41,044 nucleotides of DNA from CAZYYO01 sp964650965. GTDB lineage: Bacteria > Bacillota > Clostridia > Lachnospirales > Lachnospiraceae. The stretch is taken from NCBI GenBank assembly GCA_964650965.1, contig CAZYYO010000014.1, forward strand, positions 1 to 41,044, written 5' to 3'. Under the pieces are notes generated by a model that was given only the letters and a program-made list of their open reading frames with translations, ran no database searches and was not told the DNA's origin. The translations under genes and the position numbers were made by a program. Shown piece after piece: positions 15,397 through 23,964 of the stretch. Every line of letters starts with the position of its first letter. Within the stretch, counting starts at the first letter, position 1.

Positions 15397-16314
15397 ATGG
15401 ATGCAATTGAGAAAAGCTTATTAGAAACAGTAGCTGATATACATGGGGTACCGGAAGGAGCCTATAACATTCGTGCCAATGGAACCAGTGCCGGAAGAGC
15501 TTCTACAGCTAATATTGAAATCGTTGGTAAAACGGATAAGGATGGAATTGATATTATCATTAAGCCGGGAACCGTAAATGAAAGCGTTCACATCCCTGTT
15601 ATTTTAAGCGAAAGCGGATTACAGGATATGGTATATAACGACTTTTATATTGGAGAAGGATCTGATGTTACCATTGTGGCAGGCTGCGGAATTCATAACT
15701 GTGGTGTGGATACCTCCAAGCATGACGGAATCCACACATTCTATGTAGAGAAGAATGCCCATGTGAAATATATAGAGAAGCATTATGGAGAAGGGGACGG
15801 TAACGGAGAAAATGTAATGAATCCTACTACCGTTGTCAATTTGGCTGAGAATGCTTCTATGGAAATGGAAACCATGCAGATTAAGGGAATCGATTCTACC
15901 AATCGAGTGACCAGAGGAACCGTAGCGGAGCATGCCTCCCTAGAAATCCATGAGAGCATTATGACCCATGGAAATCAGGTGGCAAAGACAGATTTTGAGG
16001 TAGACTTGAATGGTGCTGGCAGCAGTGCTAATGTAATCTCTCGTTCTGTTGCAAGAGGAAAATCTCACCAGGAATTTCTCTCTGTAATTAATGGCAACAA
16101 TGAATGCACAGGTCATAGTGAGTGCGATGCCATTATTATGGATGAAGGTACCGTTACAGCCAGTCCTTCTCTGACCGCCAATAACATCGATGCCAGTCTG
16201 ATACATGAGGCAGCTATTGGAAAAATTGCCGGTGAACAGTTGATTAAGCTGATGACGCTGGGGCTTACGGAAGCTCAGGCGGAAGAACAGATTATTAATG
16301 GATTTTTAAAATAA
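15397..16314 (+). CDS. SufB/SufD-family scaffold (minimal SUF/SMS-type)
   Basis: A 305-residue SufBD beta-helix protein, shorter than canonical SufB (about 470). It has the family core: EGSDVTIVAGCGIHNCG, HYGEGDGNGENVMNPTTVV, RSVARGKSHQEFLSVINGNNECTGHSECDAIIMDEG and HEAAIGKIAGEQLIKLMTLGLTEAQAEEQIINGFLK. Cysteines near CGIHNC and NECTGHSEC are candidates for cluster ligation. Two-gene SufC-SufB systems in anaerobes have been described as SMS (minimal SUF). It forms the scaffold with SufC encoded 9 nt upstream. The next gene, an AraC regulator, starts 1 nt after its stop. Confidence 0.9.
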   Translation: MDAIEKSLLETVADIHGVPEGAYNIRANGTSAGRASTANIEIVGKTDKDGIDIIIKPGTVNESVHIPVILSESGLQDMVYNDFYIGEGSDVTIVAGCGIHNCGVDTSKHDGIHTFYVEKNAHVKYIEKHYGEGDGNGENVMNPTTVVNLAENASMEMETMQIKGIDSTNRVTRGTVAEHASLEIHESIMTHGNQVAKTDFEVDLNGAGSSANVISRSVARGKSHQEFLSVINGNNECTGHSECDAIIMDEGTVTASPSLTANNIDASLIHEAAIGKIAGEQLIKLMTLGLTEAQAEEQIINGFLK

Positions 16315-16315
16315 T

Positions 16316-17353
16316 ATGAATAAAGAATTGCTGGATGAATTAAAAAAGATTACACCAGAGGAACAGAAGATTTTAGATGGGGCATCTGAAATCGACAAAG
16401 ATATTTACATGGATGCTAAGAGCAATGTGGTGGACAGCAAGAAGCTGTTAGAGTCAGGGAAGCTGATACAGATTCGAACCCACACCAGATACACCAGATT
16501 CCCCAGGCATACCCATAATTATGTGGAACTGATTTATATGTGCAGTGGCAGTACCACCCATATTATCAATGGAGATACCATCACACTGAAGGAAGGGGAG
16601 CTGCTCTTTCTTAATCAGAATGCAACCCAGGAAATATTGCCGGCGGGGGATAATGATATTGCAGTGAACTTCATTATTCAGCCAGCCTTCTTTGATTATA
16701 CGCTGCAAATGATGGGAGATGAGGAAAATTTAATTCGGGATTTTATCATTAACTGCCTAAGAAGCAAGGATGATCATATCAGTTATCTTCATTTTGCCGT
16801 ATCGGATGTACTCCCAATCCAGAATCTGATGGAAAACCTTATCTGGACCATTCGCAATAAGCATACCAACCGGCGCAGTATCAACCAGATAACCATGGGA
16901 CTGCTATTGCTACAGCTTATGAACTACACCAATCATGTAAATGTTGGACAAAACAATCAGGAAAAGGAACTGCTGATGGTGGTTCTTCGATATATCGAAG
17001 AGAATTATAAAATGGGGGAATTGTCCGAATTGGCACGATTACTGCATTATGACCTTCACTGGCTCAGCCGGATGATTAAGCACCTTACTGGAAAGACCTA
17101 CACAGAGCTGGTTCAGACCAAGCGTATGGGGCAGGCCGCGTATCTGCTGCAAACTACAAAACTAAATATTAATGATATTGCAGAAAGCGTAGGCTATGAG
17201 AATATCAGTTATTTTCATCGCCTGTTCCAAAGAACCTATGGAATGTCTCCTAGACAGTATCGAGTGGGAGAAAATTGGTATCATACAAAGCAAGAACATT
17301 TACAAAACATTAATAAATTAACTGACGTAAATAAGGACACTTTTTTTGAATAA
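16316..17353 (+). CDS. AraC-family regulator with cupin sensor domain
   Basis: A 345-residue regulator. The N-terminal cupin contains RFPRHTHNYVELIYMCSGS and LKEGELLFLNQ. The C-terminal double helix-turn-helix spans about 220-325 and ends in the family signature IAESVGYENISYFHRLFQRTYGMSPRQYR. It begins 1 nt after the sufB-like stop, so it is translationally linked to the suf genes, yet it lies directly before rhaB-rhaD. A RhaR/RhaS-like role in rhamnose control is plausible by position; a link to Fe-S metabolism cannot be excluded. A terminator overlaps its stop codon. Confidence 0.88.
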   Translation: MNKELLDELKKITPEEQKILDGASEIDKDIYMDAKSNVVDSKKLLESGKLIQIRTHTRYTRFPRHTHNYVELIYMCSGSTTHIINGDTITLKEGELLFLNQNATQEILPAGDNDIAVNFIIQPAFFDYTLQMMGDEENLIRDFIINCLRSKDDHISYLHFAVSDVLPIQNLMENLIWTIRNKHTNRRSINQITMGLLLLQLMNYTNHVNVGQNNQEKELLMVVLRYIEENYKMGELSELARLLHYDLHWLSRMIKHLTGKTYTELVQTKRMGQAAYLLQTTKLNINDIAESVGYENISYFHRLFQRTYGMSPRQYRVGENWYHTKQEHLQNINKLTDVNKDTFFE

Positions 17354-17372
17354 AAGAGTGCCCTTGTTTTTT
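17333..17372 (+). terminator. Terminator overlapping the AraC stop codon
   Basis: AAGGACACTTTTTT pairs imperfectly with AAAAGAGTGCCCTT, then TTTTTT. The TAA stop (17351-17353) lies at the loop. It separates the suf/AraC operon from rhaB. Confidence 0.7.
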
Positions 17373-17427
17373 CCCTTTTTTGCAACTACAATATTATTAT
17401 CAAAAGTACGTGAAGGGAGAAGTGATT

Positions 17428-18825
17428 ATGCAATATTATTTGGGAATTGATATTGGGGCATCCAGTGGCCGACATATGCTGGCACATATGGAAGATGGTA
17501 AGATGGTATTAGAAGAGGTATATCGTTTTGCCAATGGTCAGAATGAGAAGAATGGACATCTATGCTGGGACACCGTTCAGTTATATAAGGATATCTTAGC
17601 AGGTATGGCGAAATGTAAAGAGTTGGGTAAGATTCCGGTAAGTGTAGGAATAGATACCTGGGCAGTTGATTTTGTCCTTTTAGATGAGAAGAATCAGGTT
17701 CTTGGAGATACGGTAGGATATAGAGATGCCAGAACAGAGAAAATGGATGAAGAGGTGTATCAAATCATTCCTGAGGCCAAATTGTATGGACGAAACGGAA
17801 TTCAAAAGGCAATCTTTAATACCATTTATCAGTTAATGGCTGTGAAGAAAAACAATCCAGAGCACTTAGCTGCAGCGAAAACATTTCTGATGATTCCGGA
17901 TTATTTCAATTATTTATTGTGTGGAGTGAAAGCAAATGAGTATACCAATGCTTCTACCACTCAGCTGGTAACACCAGCTACCAATGATTGGGACTATGAA
18001 TTAATGGAAATGCTAGGATATCCAAAAGACATCTTCCAGGAAATTCAAATGCCTGGAACCGTTCTTGGTGAATTGCTTCCGGAGGTTGCAGCACAGGTTG
18101 GATATAGCTGTAAAGTTATCCTGCCAGCAACCCATGATACAGGCTCTGCAGTTCTAGCAGTTCCATCCAACGACCCTAAGACGGTCTACATTAGTTCCGG
18201 AACCTGGTCGTTAATGGGAGTAGAAGAGAAGGCTGCTAATTGCTCTGCAAAGAGTCGTGAGTATAACTTCACCAATGAAGGGGGTTACGACCATCGTTTC
18301 CGTTATCTGAAGAATATTATGGGACTTTGGATGATTCAGTCCGTAAAGAAGGAAATTGCACAGGATATGTCCTTTGGAGAAATCTGCGATCTGGCAGCGA
18401 AGGAAAGCATTTCCTCCATTGTAGACTGTGACGACAACCGTTTCCTGGCACCTAAGAATATGACCGAGGAAGTAAGAAAGGCATGCGCAGAAAGCGGACA
18501 ACAGGTTCCGGAGGGAATTGCACAGGTAGCATCCGTCATTTATAATTCTCTTGCGGTATGCTATGGCGAGACCATTAAGCAGATTGAGGAAATGACAGGA
18601 AACTCCTACAGCAGAATCAACGTAGTAGGTGGAGGTGCTAATGCTGCTTACTTAAATGAGATTACAGCAAAAAGAACCGGCAAGGAAGTGTACGCAGGCC
18701 CTGGAGAGGCAACCGTCATTGGAAATATTATGGTTCAGATGATGATCACCGATGAATTTCAGGGACTGGAGGAAGCCAGAGATTGTGTGGCCAAGTCCTT
18801 TGATGTGAAGAAATACCAGCCATAG
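17428..18825 (+). CDS. rhaB: Rhamnulokinase
   Basis: A 465-residue FGGY-family sugar kinase. It starts with the ATP-site motif YYLGIDIGASSGRHML, typical of RhaB. It has VGIDTWAVDFVLLD, the substrate-region NTIYQL, ATHDTGSAVLAVPS, SSGTWSLMGVE and the C-terminal NVVGGGANAAYLN. The enzyme phosphorylates L-rhamnulose to rhamnulose-1-phosphate. I chose ATG 17428 because GAAGGGAGAAG lies just upstream; the frame runs back to 17380 without a ribosome site. It is paired with rhaD. The isomerase gene rhaA is not in the window. Confidence 0.94.
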   Translation: MQYYLGIDIGASSGRHMLAHMEDGKMVLEEVYRFANGQNEKNGHLCWDTVQLYKDILAGMAKCKELGKIPVSVGIDTWAVDFVLLDEKNQVLGDTVGYRDARTEKMDEEVYQIIPEAKLYGRNGIQKAIFNTIYQLMAVKKNNPEHLAAAKTFLMIPDYFNYLLCGVKANEYTNASTTQLVTPATNDWDYELMEMLGYPKDIFQEIQMPGTVLGELLPEVAAQVGYSCKVILPATHDTGSAVLAVPSNDPKTVYISSGTWSLMGVEEKAANCSAKSREYNFTNEGGYDHRFRYLKNIMGLWMIQSVKKEIAQDMSFGEICDLAAKESISSIVDCDDNRFLAPKNMTEEVRKACAESGQQVPEGIAQVASVIYNSLAVCYGETIKQIEEMTGNSYSRINVVGGGANAAYLNEITAKRTGKEVYAGPGEATVIGNIMVQMMITDEFQGLEEARDCVAKSFDVKKYQP

Positions 18826-18860
18826 TAATAAAACAACATACATAGAAAAAGAATTTGAGG

Positions 18861-18866
18861 TATAAT
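18861..18866 (+). promoter_or_regulatory. Isolated TATAAT upstream of rhaD
   Basis: A consensus -10 hexamer lies in the 70-nt rhaB-rhaD gap, without a recognisable -35 at 16-18 nt. It could be an activator-dependent internal promoter (AraC-type), or chance. Confidence 0.3.
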
Positions 18867-18895
18867 AACAGTATCAAACGTAAGGAGGATGTGGA

Positions 18896-19759
18896 ATGAA
18901 TAATATTTTCGGTGTTAAGATTATGGAGGATTACATTCGTACCTGTGAGCAGGGTGTGAAGCAGGGCTGGCATGAGCGTAACGGTGGCAATTTAACCTAT
19001 CGTATGACAGATGAAGATGTGGCAGAATGCAGACCTTATTTCCGGGAGGTTCCAGGGGAATGGACCCATATGGGAGTTCAGGCAGACAACTTGAGAAATG
19101 AATATTTCATTTCTACTGGAAGTGGTAAATTCTTAAGTAATGTTGCCTTAGAACCACAGAATGCTATCTGTATTGTGGAAATCAATGATGCAGGGGACAG
19201 CTATCGCATCGTGTGGGGATTAGAGGCAGGAGGAAGACCTACCAGCGAATTTCCATCACATTTCATGAATCACTCCGTACGTAAGGAAGTAACCAACGGA
19301 GAGAACCGTGTCATCTATCATGCACATACACCAAATGTTATTGCATTAACCTATGTTCTTCCTTTAAAAGCAGAGGTATTTACCAGAATGCTTTGGAAGA
19401 GCGCTACAGAGTGCTGCGTTGTATTTCCAGGAGGCGTGGGAGTTGTGCCGTGGATGATTCCTGGTGGAGCTGATATCGCCAAGGCAACCTGTGAGCAGAT
19501 GAAGAAATATGATGCTGCCATCTGGAGCTTCCATGGTCTGTTTGTATCTGGTCCAACCTTAGATATTGCCTTTGGTCTTATGCACACCATTGAGAAGGCA
19601 GCTCAGATTGCAAGTATTGCACTGGCAGCCAATGGGGGAAGACCATTGAAGCAGTATATTAAAGATGATGAGCTTCGTGCTATTGGCAAGGACTTCGGAG
19701 TTACCTTAAATGAAGAAATTCTAAATTATAAATGTGAACCTGGAGAATGGGAAGAATAG
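18896..19759 (+). CDS. rhaD: Rhamnulose-1-phosphate aldolase
   Basis: A 287-residue class II (zinc) aldolase of the RhaD type. Motifs in order are KQGWHERNGGNLTYR, FISTGSGKFLSN, RPTSEFPSHFMNH (the catalytic glutamate region), YHAHTPNVIALTY (two zinc histidines) and WSFHGLFVSG (third zinc histidine). It cleaves L-rhamnulose-1-phosphate to dihydroxyacetone phosphate and L-lactaldehyde. AAGGAGG lies 7 nt before the ATG. It follows rhaB by 70 nt and is closed by a terminator. Confidence 0.95.
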   Translation: MNNIFGVKIMEDYIRTCEQGVKQGWHERNGGNLTYRMTDEDVAECRPYFREVPGEWTHMGVQADNLRNEYFISTGSGKFLSNVALEPQNAICIVEINDAGDSYRIVWGLEAGGRPTSEFPSHFMNHSVRKEVTNGENRVIYHAHTPNVIALTYVLPLKAEVFTRMLWKSATECCVVFPGGVGVVPWMIPGGADIAKATCEQMKKYDAAIWSFHGLFVSGPTLDIAFGLMHTIEKAAQIASIALAANGGRPLKQYIKDDELRAIGKDFGVTLNEEILNYKCEPGEWEE

Positions 19760-19769
19760 ATGATATTCT

Positions 19770-19816
19770 TTTTAAAAGCGATGTGGCTAGTGATAGCTGC
19801 GTCGCTTTTAAAATTT
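19770..19816 (+). terminator. Terminator after rhaD
   Basis: TTTTAAAAGCGA pairs with TCGCTTTTAAAA around a loop of about 20 nt, followed by TTTT. Confidence 0.8.
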
Positions 19817-19843
19817 TGCACAAAAATCATACGACAAATTAGT

Positions 19844-19873
19844 GGGACATACCCGGAGAAATTGCGGTATAAT
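19844..19873 (+). promoter_or_regulatory. Promoter of the HD-GYP gene
   Basis: GGGACA (19844-19849), 18-nt spacer, consensus TATAAT (19868-19873). It lies 54 nt before the preferred ATG 19928. Confidence 0.5.
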
Positions 19874-19927
19874 ATAACACAGTAGGATAGCATGAATCAT
19901 CCAGAATACAAAGGAAGAAGTGAGAAT

Positions 19928-21505
19928 ATGAATATACTGACGATATCATCCATTTTGGGAATGATTGTGGCAGCAATTTCTATTGGCGTTTGCTTTCAAT
20001 CCAAAACCTCAGAAGTTCAAAAATGGCTTACGGGAGCAACCGTAGGCGTGCTGCTTTATTTCCTTGGGAACTATTTCAATGTCTTGGCCAACTCCGTTAC
20101 GGAATTTGTGGAAGCACATAAGGTCATTTATATTTCCACGATTATGGTCGGCATCTTTTTTTTGATGGCCTTGGCAGAATTATGTGAGGTCACGTTGCCA
20201 GTTTGGCTGGTTAACACCATGAAGATTGTGGGAGTATTGTCTGCAATCTCCATTCTTACCATTGACAATCATACTTTCTGGTATAAGTCTGTAGAAATGG
20301 TTTCCATAGAAGGCTATCCGGGATATTACGATTTCATTCCGGTGAAGGGATGGATGTATAATTTTGTAAATATAACCATGATGATTGCTTTGGTTATTTA
20401 TACCTTGTTTCTTCTTTACCGTATTGTGAAGAAAAAGGGGAAAAAGAACAATGTGTTAAAAATCATGTTGATCGTTCTTTTAACACCGCCGTTAACAATA
20501 TTCCTTTCTGATACTGGAATTCTTCCAACCTCTATATCCAATCATGCATTGTTTTTTGGAATTGATATTGCAATTATGATTTTGCAAATTAATCATGATA
20601 TTATGACAACGGTTCTAGTTGCAAAGGATCGAGTGGTTGACAGTACGACAGATGGTGTTGTGATTTTAAATATTCATGAAGAATTCTTATTTGCCAATCC
20701 GGTGATTTCTACGATATTTCCTCAGGTTGACTGGCAGAATTCTATGGATGCAGAGGCCTTTGTCAGGCAGAAGCTTCTAGATAAGTCTTCCTACATTAAT
20801 GAAGTTGGCATGAATTATGAATTGCGTAAGGAGGATATTGTTGAAGCGGATAAAGTCCGAGGCTACATTATCTGGGTTTTGGACATTACGGAGCAGGTTC
20901 GACGTATTCGGGAAGAAGAAAAATTACAGAAGGCAACGGAAAATCTGCGTCAGACCATTACAGCCTTAGCGAAGGCAATCGATGCCAAGGATCAGTATAC
21001 CAATGGTCACTCAGCAAGGGTTGCCCAGTATTCCCGATCAGGTGCTGAATAAGACCTCAAAGCTTTCAGATGAGGAATATGAAATGATTAAGAGTCATAC
21101 CAGCATGGGGTATGAGATCTTGAAGAAGATAACATCTTTTCCAGAATTATCTGTGGGAGCAAGGTGGCATCATGAGAAGTATGATGNNNNNNNNNNNNNN
21201 NNNNNNNNNNNNNNNNNNNNNNNNNNNNNNNNNNNNNNNNNNNNNNNNNNNNNNNNNNNNNNNNNNNNNNNNNNNNNNNNNNNNNNCTTGCAGGAGATAA
21301 GATTCCAGAGATGGCTAGAATTATTGCGATTGCAGACTCTTATGATGCGATGGCATCCAGCCGGAGTTATCGGAAGGCACTTCCTCAGGCAGTGATTCGG
21401 GAGGAAATGCTGAAGAATTCTGGAACACAATTTGATCCTCAGTATCTGAATGCTTGGATTGAGATTATGGACGAGGATACACAATATCAACTATGTGAAT
21501 CGTGA
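19928..21505 (+). pseudogene. 7TM-PAS-HD-GYP signalling protein, disrupted (deletion plus assembly gap)
   Basis: The N-terminal part has seven hydrophobic spans (a 7TM sensor module), then a PAS-like domain (DRVVDSTTDGVVILN) and the start of an HD-GYP domain (AIDAKDQYTNGHSARVAQYS). At about 21030 the frame breaks. The sequence jumps straight to IPDQVLNKTSKLSDEEYEMIK in another frame, so about 25-30 codons including the LLHDIGK metal motif are missing. After RWHHEKYD comes a 100-N gap, and then LAGDKIPEMARIIAIADSYDAMASSRSYRKALPQ in a third frame. Intact HD-GYP proteins hydrolyse cyclic di-GMP or act as sensors. The defects beside a gap suggest assembly error more than true decay. ATG 19892 is an alternative start. 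Confidence 0.8.
21187..21286. other. Assembly gap (100 N)
   Basis: Exactly 100 N, a placeholder size. If the HD-GYP protein is intact, the missing sequence between HHEKYDG and LAGDKI is only about 20 nt (the KGYPDG motif), so the window is probably inflated here. Confidence 0.95.
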
Positions 21506-21546
21506 TGGCGGAATCATGGATAGATAAAGGCTGGAGACTAGAATAA

Positions 21547-22590
21547 ATGGACAAAATGAAAACCATAAAGAAGAACGGTATTAGAATATTGAAAATAATT
21601 GGGATGGTTTACCTTGTGTATGTCATTTTAGTACTGTCTATGGCGGGAATCTCATATTTTCGTCCTCTGCCACAGGATGGCAGTGACAAGGTGGTGGGAA
21701 GCGAATCCTGGATGGAACAGGTAGAAGATGATCGATACCTAAGTGAAATCAGTATTCCGGGAACGCATGACAGTGGAACTGCTTATGTATCCATTCCTTA
21801 TGGCGCACAGTGCCAAAGCACAGACATCTATCAGCAATTAATACAGGGATATCGGGCGTTGGACTTGCGCCTTGTTTTGAAAGAGGATGAGGATACCGGG
21901 GAGAAAAGGCTGTGTATTATGCATGGCATAAGTCATGCCCGGGTAGAAGCTTCCTGGAATTCTGACTATCTCTATCTTGAAGATGTATTGAACCAGATTT
22001 ATACATTTCTTGAGGAGCATCCAACGGAAACCGTTCTATGTATGTTTGACACGGAGCAGGATGGGGATGATAAGGCAGAGGTTGCGCACTTACTATATGC
22101 AACAATGAATCAACAGCAGGATAAATGGTATTGCAGGAATAGTAATCCAACGCTGGGAGAGGTTCGAGGACAAGCGGTCCTTGCAACTAGATTTGGTGAT
22201 GTGGCAAATGTGGGGGAAGAAGCCTGTGGCTTGAAATTCATATGGGATTATCAGGGACAGTATCTCGTTACCGGAGATGCTCAGGTACGCAGTCAAATGA
22301 ATGAAGATACAGGTATTTGGGTTCAAAATCACAGTCATTATCGTCCGGCGGCGAAATGGGAAGTGTTCCAGGAGACTCTGGCTCATTGCAACGGGGATAA
22401 AAATAACTTCTCTATTAATTATTTAAGTACTGCCAGTGGCAAGCTAATATTTCCATGTCCAAAAGAAAATGCCCGTGAATTAAATGCCAGACTTATGGAA
22501 ACAGAACTTTCCCGCGGAAATTATGGTATTGTTTTTTTGGATTTTGGTACGGCCAGTCTGGCAGAGCATATTTATGAAACGAATTACTAG
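21547..22590 (+). CDS. Membrane-anchored PI-PLC X-domain phosphodiesterase
   Basis: A 347-residue protein. A short basic start and one hydrophobic segment (about residues 14-38) form a signal anchor, so the catalytic domain is outside the cell. The domain has the bacterial PI-PLC motifs: ISIPGTHDSGTAY (first catalytic histidine), GYRALDLRL, CIMHGIS (second histidine) and a late FLDFGTAS strand. Such enzymes cleave phosphatidylinositol or its glycan anchors. The natural substrate of this Clostridia form is unknown. It starts 41 nt after the HD-GYP gene, with GGAG about 10 nt before the ATG. Confidence 0.85.
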   Translation: MDKMKTIKKNGIRILKIIGMVYLVYVILVLSMAGISYFRPLPQDGSDKVVGSESWMEQVEDDRYLSEISIPGTHDSGTAYVSIPYGAQCQSTDIYQQLIQGYRALDLRLVLKEDEDTGEKRLCIMHGISHARVEASWNSDYLYLEDVLNQIYTFLEEHPTETVLCMFDTEQDGDDKAEVAHLLYATMNQQQDKWYCRNSNPTLGEVRGQAVLATRFGDVANVGEEACGLKFIWDYQGQYLVTGDAQVRSQMNEDTGIWVQNHSHYRPAAKWEVFQETLAHCNGDKNNFSINYLSTASGKLIFPCPKENARELNARLMETELSRGNYGIVFLDFGTASLAEHIYETNY

Positions 22591-22598
22591 TGGCATCC

Positions 22599-22627
22599 TT
22601 GAGAAAATGCATAAAACATGATAGGAT
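22599..22627 (+). promoter_or_regulatory. Promoter of the pyr operon
   Basis: TTGAGA (22599-22604), 17-nt spacer, TAGGAT (22622-22627). It lies about 35 nt before pyrC. The short leader leaves no room for a PyrR attenuator. Confidence 0.5.
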
Positions 22628-22662
22628 AATAGTCAGAGAAAAATAAGAAAAGGGAATAGAAA

Positions 22663-23964
22663 ATGAGTCTATTAATAAAAAACGGACATGTATTAAATCC
22701 GGCAACCAATACAGATCAAATCATGGATTTGTTTATTGAAAATGATAAGGTTACCCAGATGGATGTGAATCTGCAGATTCCTGCCAATCAGGTAATTGAT
22801 GCCAGTGGATGCTATGTAACACCTGGCTTTATTGATTTGCATGTACATCTTAGAGACCCTGGGCTTACAGAGAAGGAGGATATTGAATCCGGCTCGAAAG
22901 CAGCAGCAAGAGGTGGCTATACCACCATCGTTGCCATGCCCAACACCAAACCGGTGGCAGATAATCCGGATATTATCACTTATGTTCATAACAAAGCAAA
23001 GCAGGTGGGATTAACCAATGTCCTTCAGGTGGGTTCTGTTACGAGGGGGATGGCAGGACTGGTTCTGTCAGATATTGAGGGAATGGTGAAGGCCGGCATT
23101 CCCGCCATTAGTGAGGATGGGAAAAGTGTAATGGATTCCAATCTGTATCGGGATGCTATGCGGCTTGCTGCCAAATTTGATATTCCGGTACTTGCTCATT
23201 GTGAGGATATTAATCTAGTCAATGGAGGCGTGATTAATCAGGGAAGCAAATCCGAAGAATTAGAAGTTCCTGGAATCAGCAATGCAGTAGAGAATATTAT
23301 AACTGCCAGAGATATTATGCTGGCGGAGGAAACAGGCGCCAGGCTTCATCTGTGTCATTGTTCCACCAAGGAAGCAGTGGAAATGGTAAGAGATGGTAAG
23401 GCAAAGGGAATTCAGGTAAGTGGAGAAGTGTGTCCCCATCACTTTACGTTATCCCAGGAGGATATTAAGGAACAGGATGGTAATTACAAGATGAATCCAC
23501 CCCTTCGCACAAGGGAAGATGTAGAGGCTCTTCGCAAGGGCCTGTCAGATGGAATTATGGAAGTGATTTCTACAGATCACGCGCCTCATACACCAGAGGA
23601 AAAAGCAAGGGATTTGGCCCATGCACCCTTTGGTATCGTTGGTATGGAGACAGCGGCAGCGCTTACTTATACAGAATTAGTGGAACCGGGGTATCTAACA
23701 CCCATGCAGATGGTAGAGAAGATGAGTAGGAATCCAGCCAGAATTCTTGGAATCGATAAGGGCGATATACAGGTTGGCAAAACGGCTGATATTACTATTT
23801 TCGATCCCAAAGCAAGCTATGCCATTCGCGGGGCAGAATTTGCCGGCAAGGGAAAGAATATGCCTTATGAAGGCAGGCAGGTAGAAGGAAAAGTGAAGTA
23901 TACAATTCTTGCAGGCAAGATGGTATACCAGGATAACGAATGGTCAAGAAAGGATAACAGATGA
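22663..23964 (+). CDS. pyrC: Dihydroorotase
   Basis: A 433-residue amidohydrolase. The metal motif is DLHVHLRDPG, and AHCEDINL and HLCHCSTKEA supply further metal histidines. The catalytic STDHAPHTPEEK segment marks it as a class I (Bacillus-type) dihydroorotase. It interconverts carbamoyl-aspartate and dihydroorotate in pyrimidine synthesis. It is the first gene of pyrC-pyrF-pyrK-pyrD and overlaps pyrF by 4 nt (ATGA). The upstream gene ends 72 nt earlier, with a promoter in between. Confidence 0.95.
   Translation: MSLLIKNGHVLNPATNTDQIMDLFIENDKVTQMDVNLQIPANQVIDASGCYVTPGFIDLHVHLRDPGLTEKEDIESGSKAAARGGYTTIVAMPNTKPVADNPDIITYVHNKAKQVGLTNVLQVGSVTRGMAGLVLSDIEGMVKAGIPAISEDGKSVMDSNLYRDAMRLAAKFDIPVLAHCEDINLVNGGVINQGSKSEELEVPGISNAVENIITARDIMLAEETGARLHLCHCSTKEAVEMVRDGKAKGIQVSGEVCPHHFTLSQEDIKEQDGNYKMNPPLRTREDVEALRKGLSDGIMEVISTDHAPHTPEEKARDLAHAPFGIVGMETAAALTYTELVEPGYLTPMQMVEKMSRNPARILGIDKGDIQVGKTADITIFDPKASYAIRGAEFAGKGKNMPYEGRQVEGKVKYTILAGKMVYQDNEWSRKDNR

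Noticed and set aside
22605..22662. PyrR-binding attenuator before pyrC
   Set aside because: The space is too short and lacks terminator or antiterminator stems.
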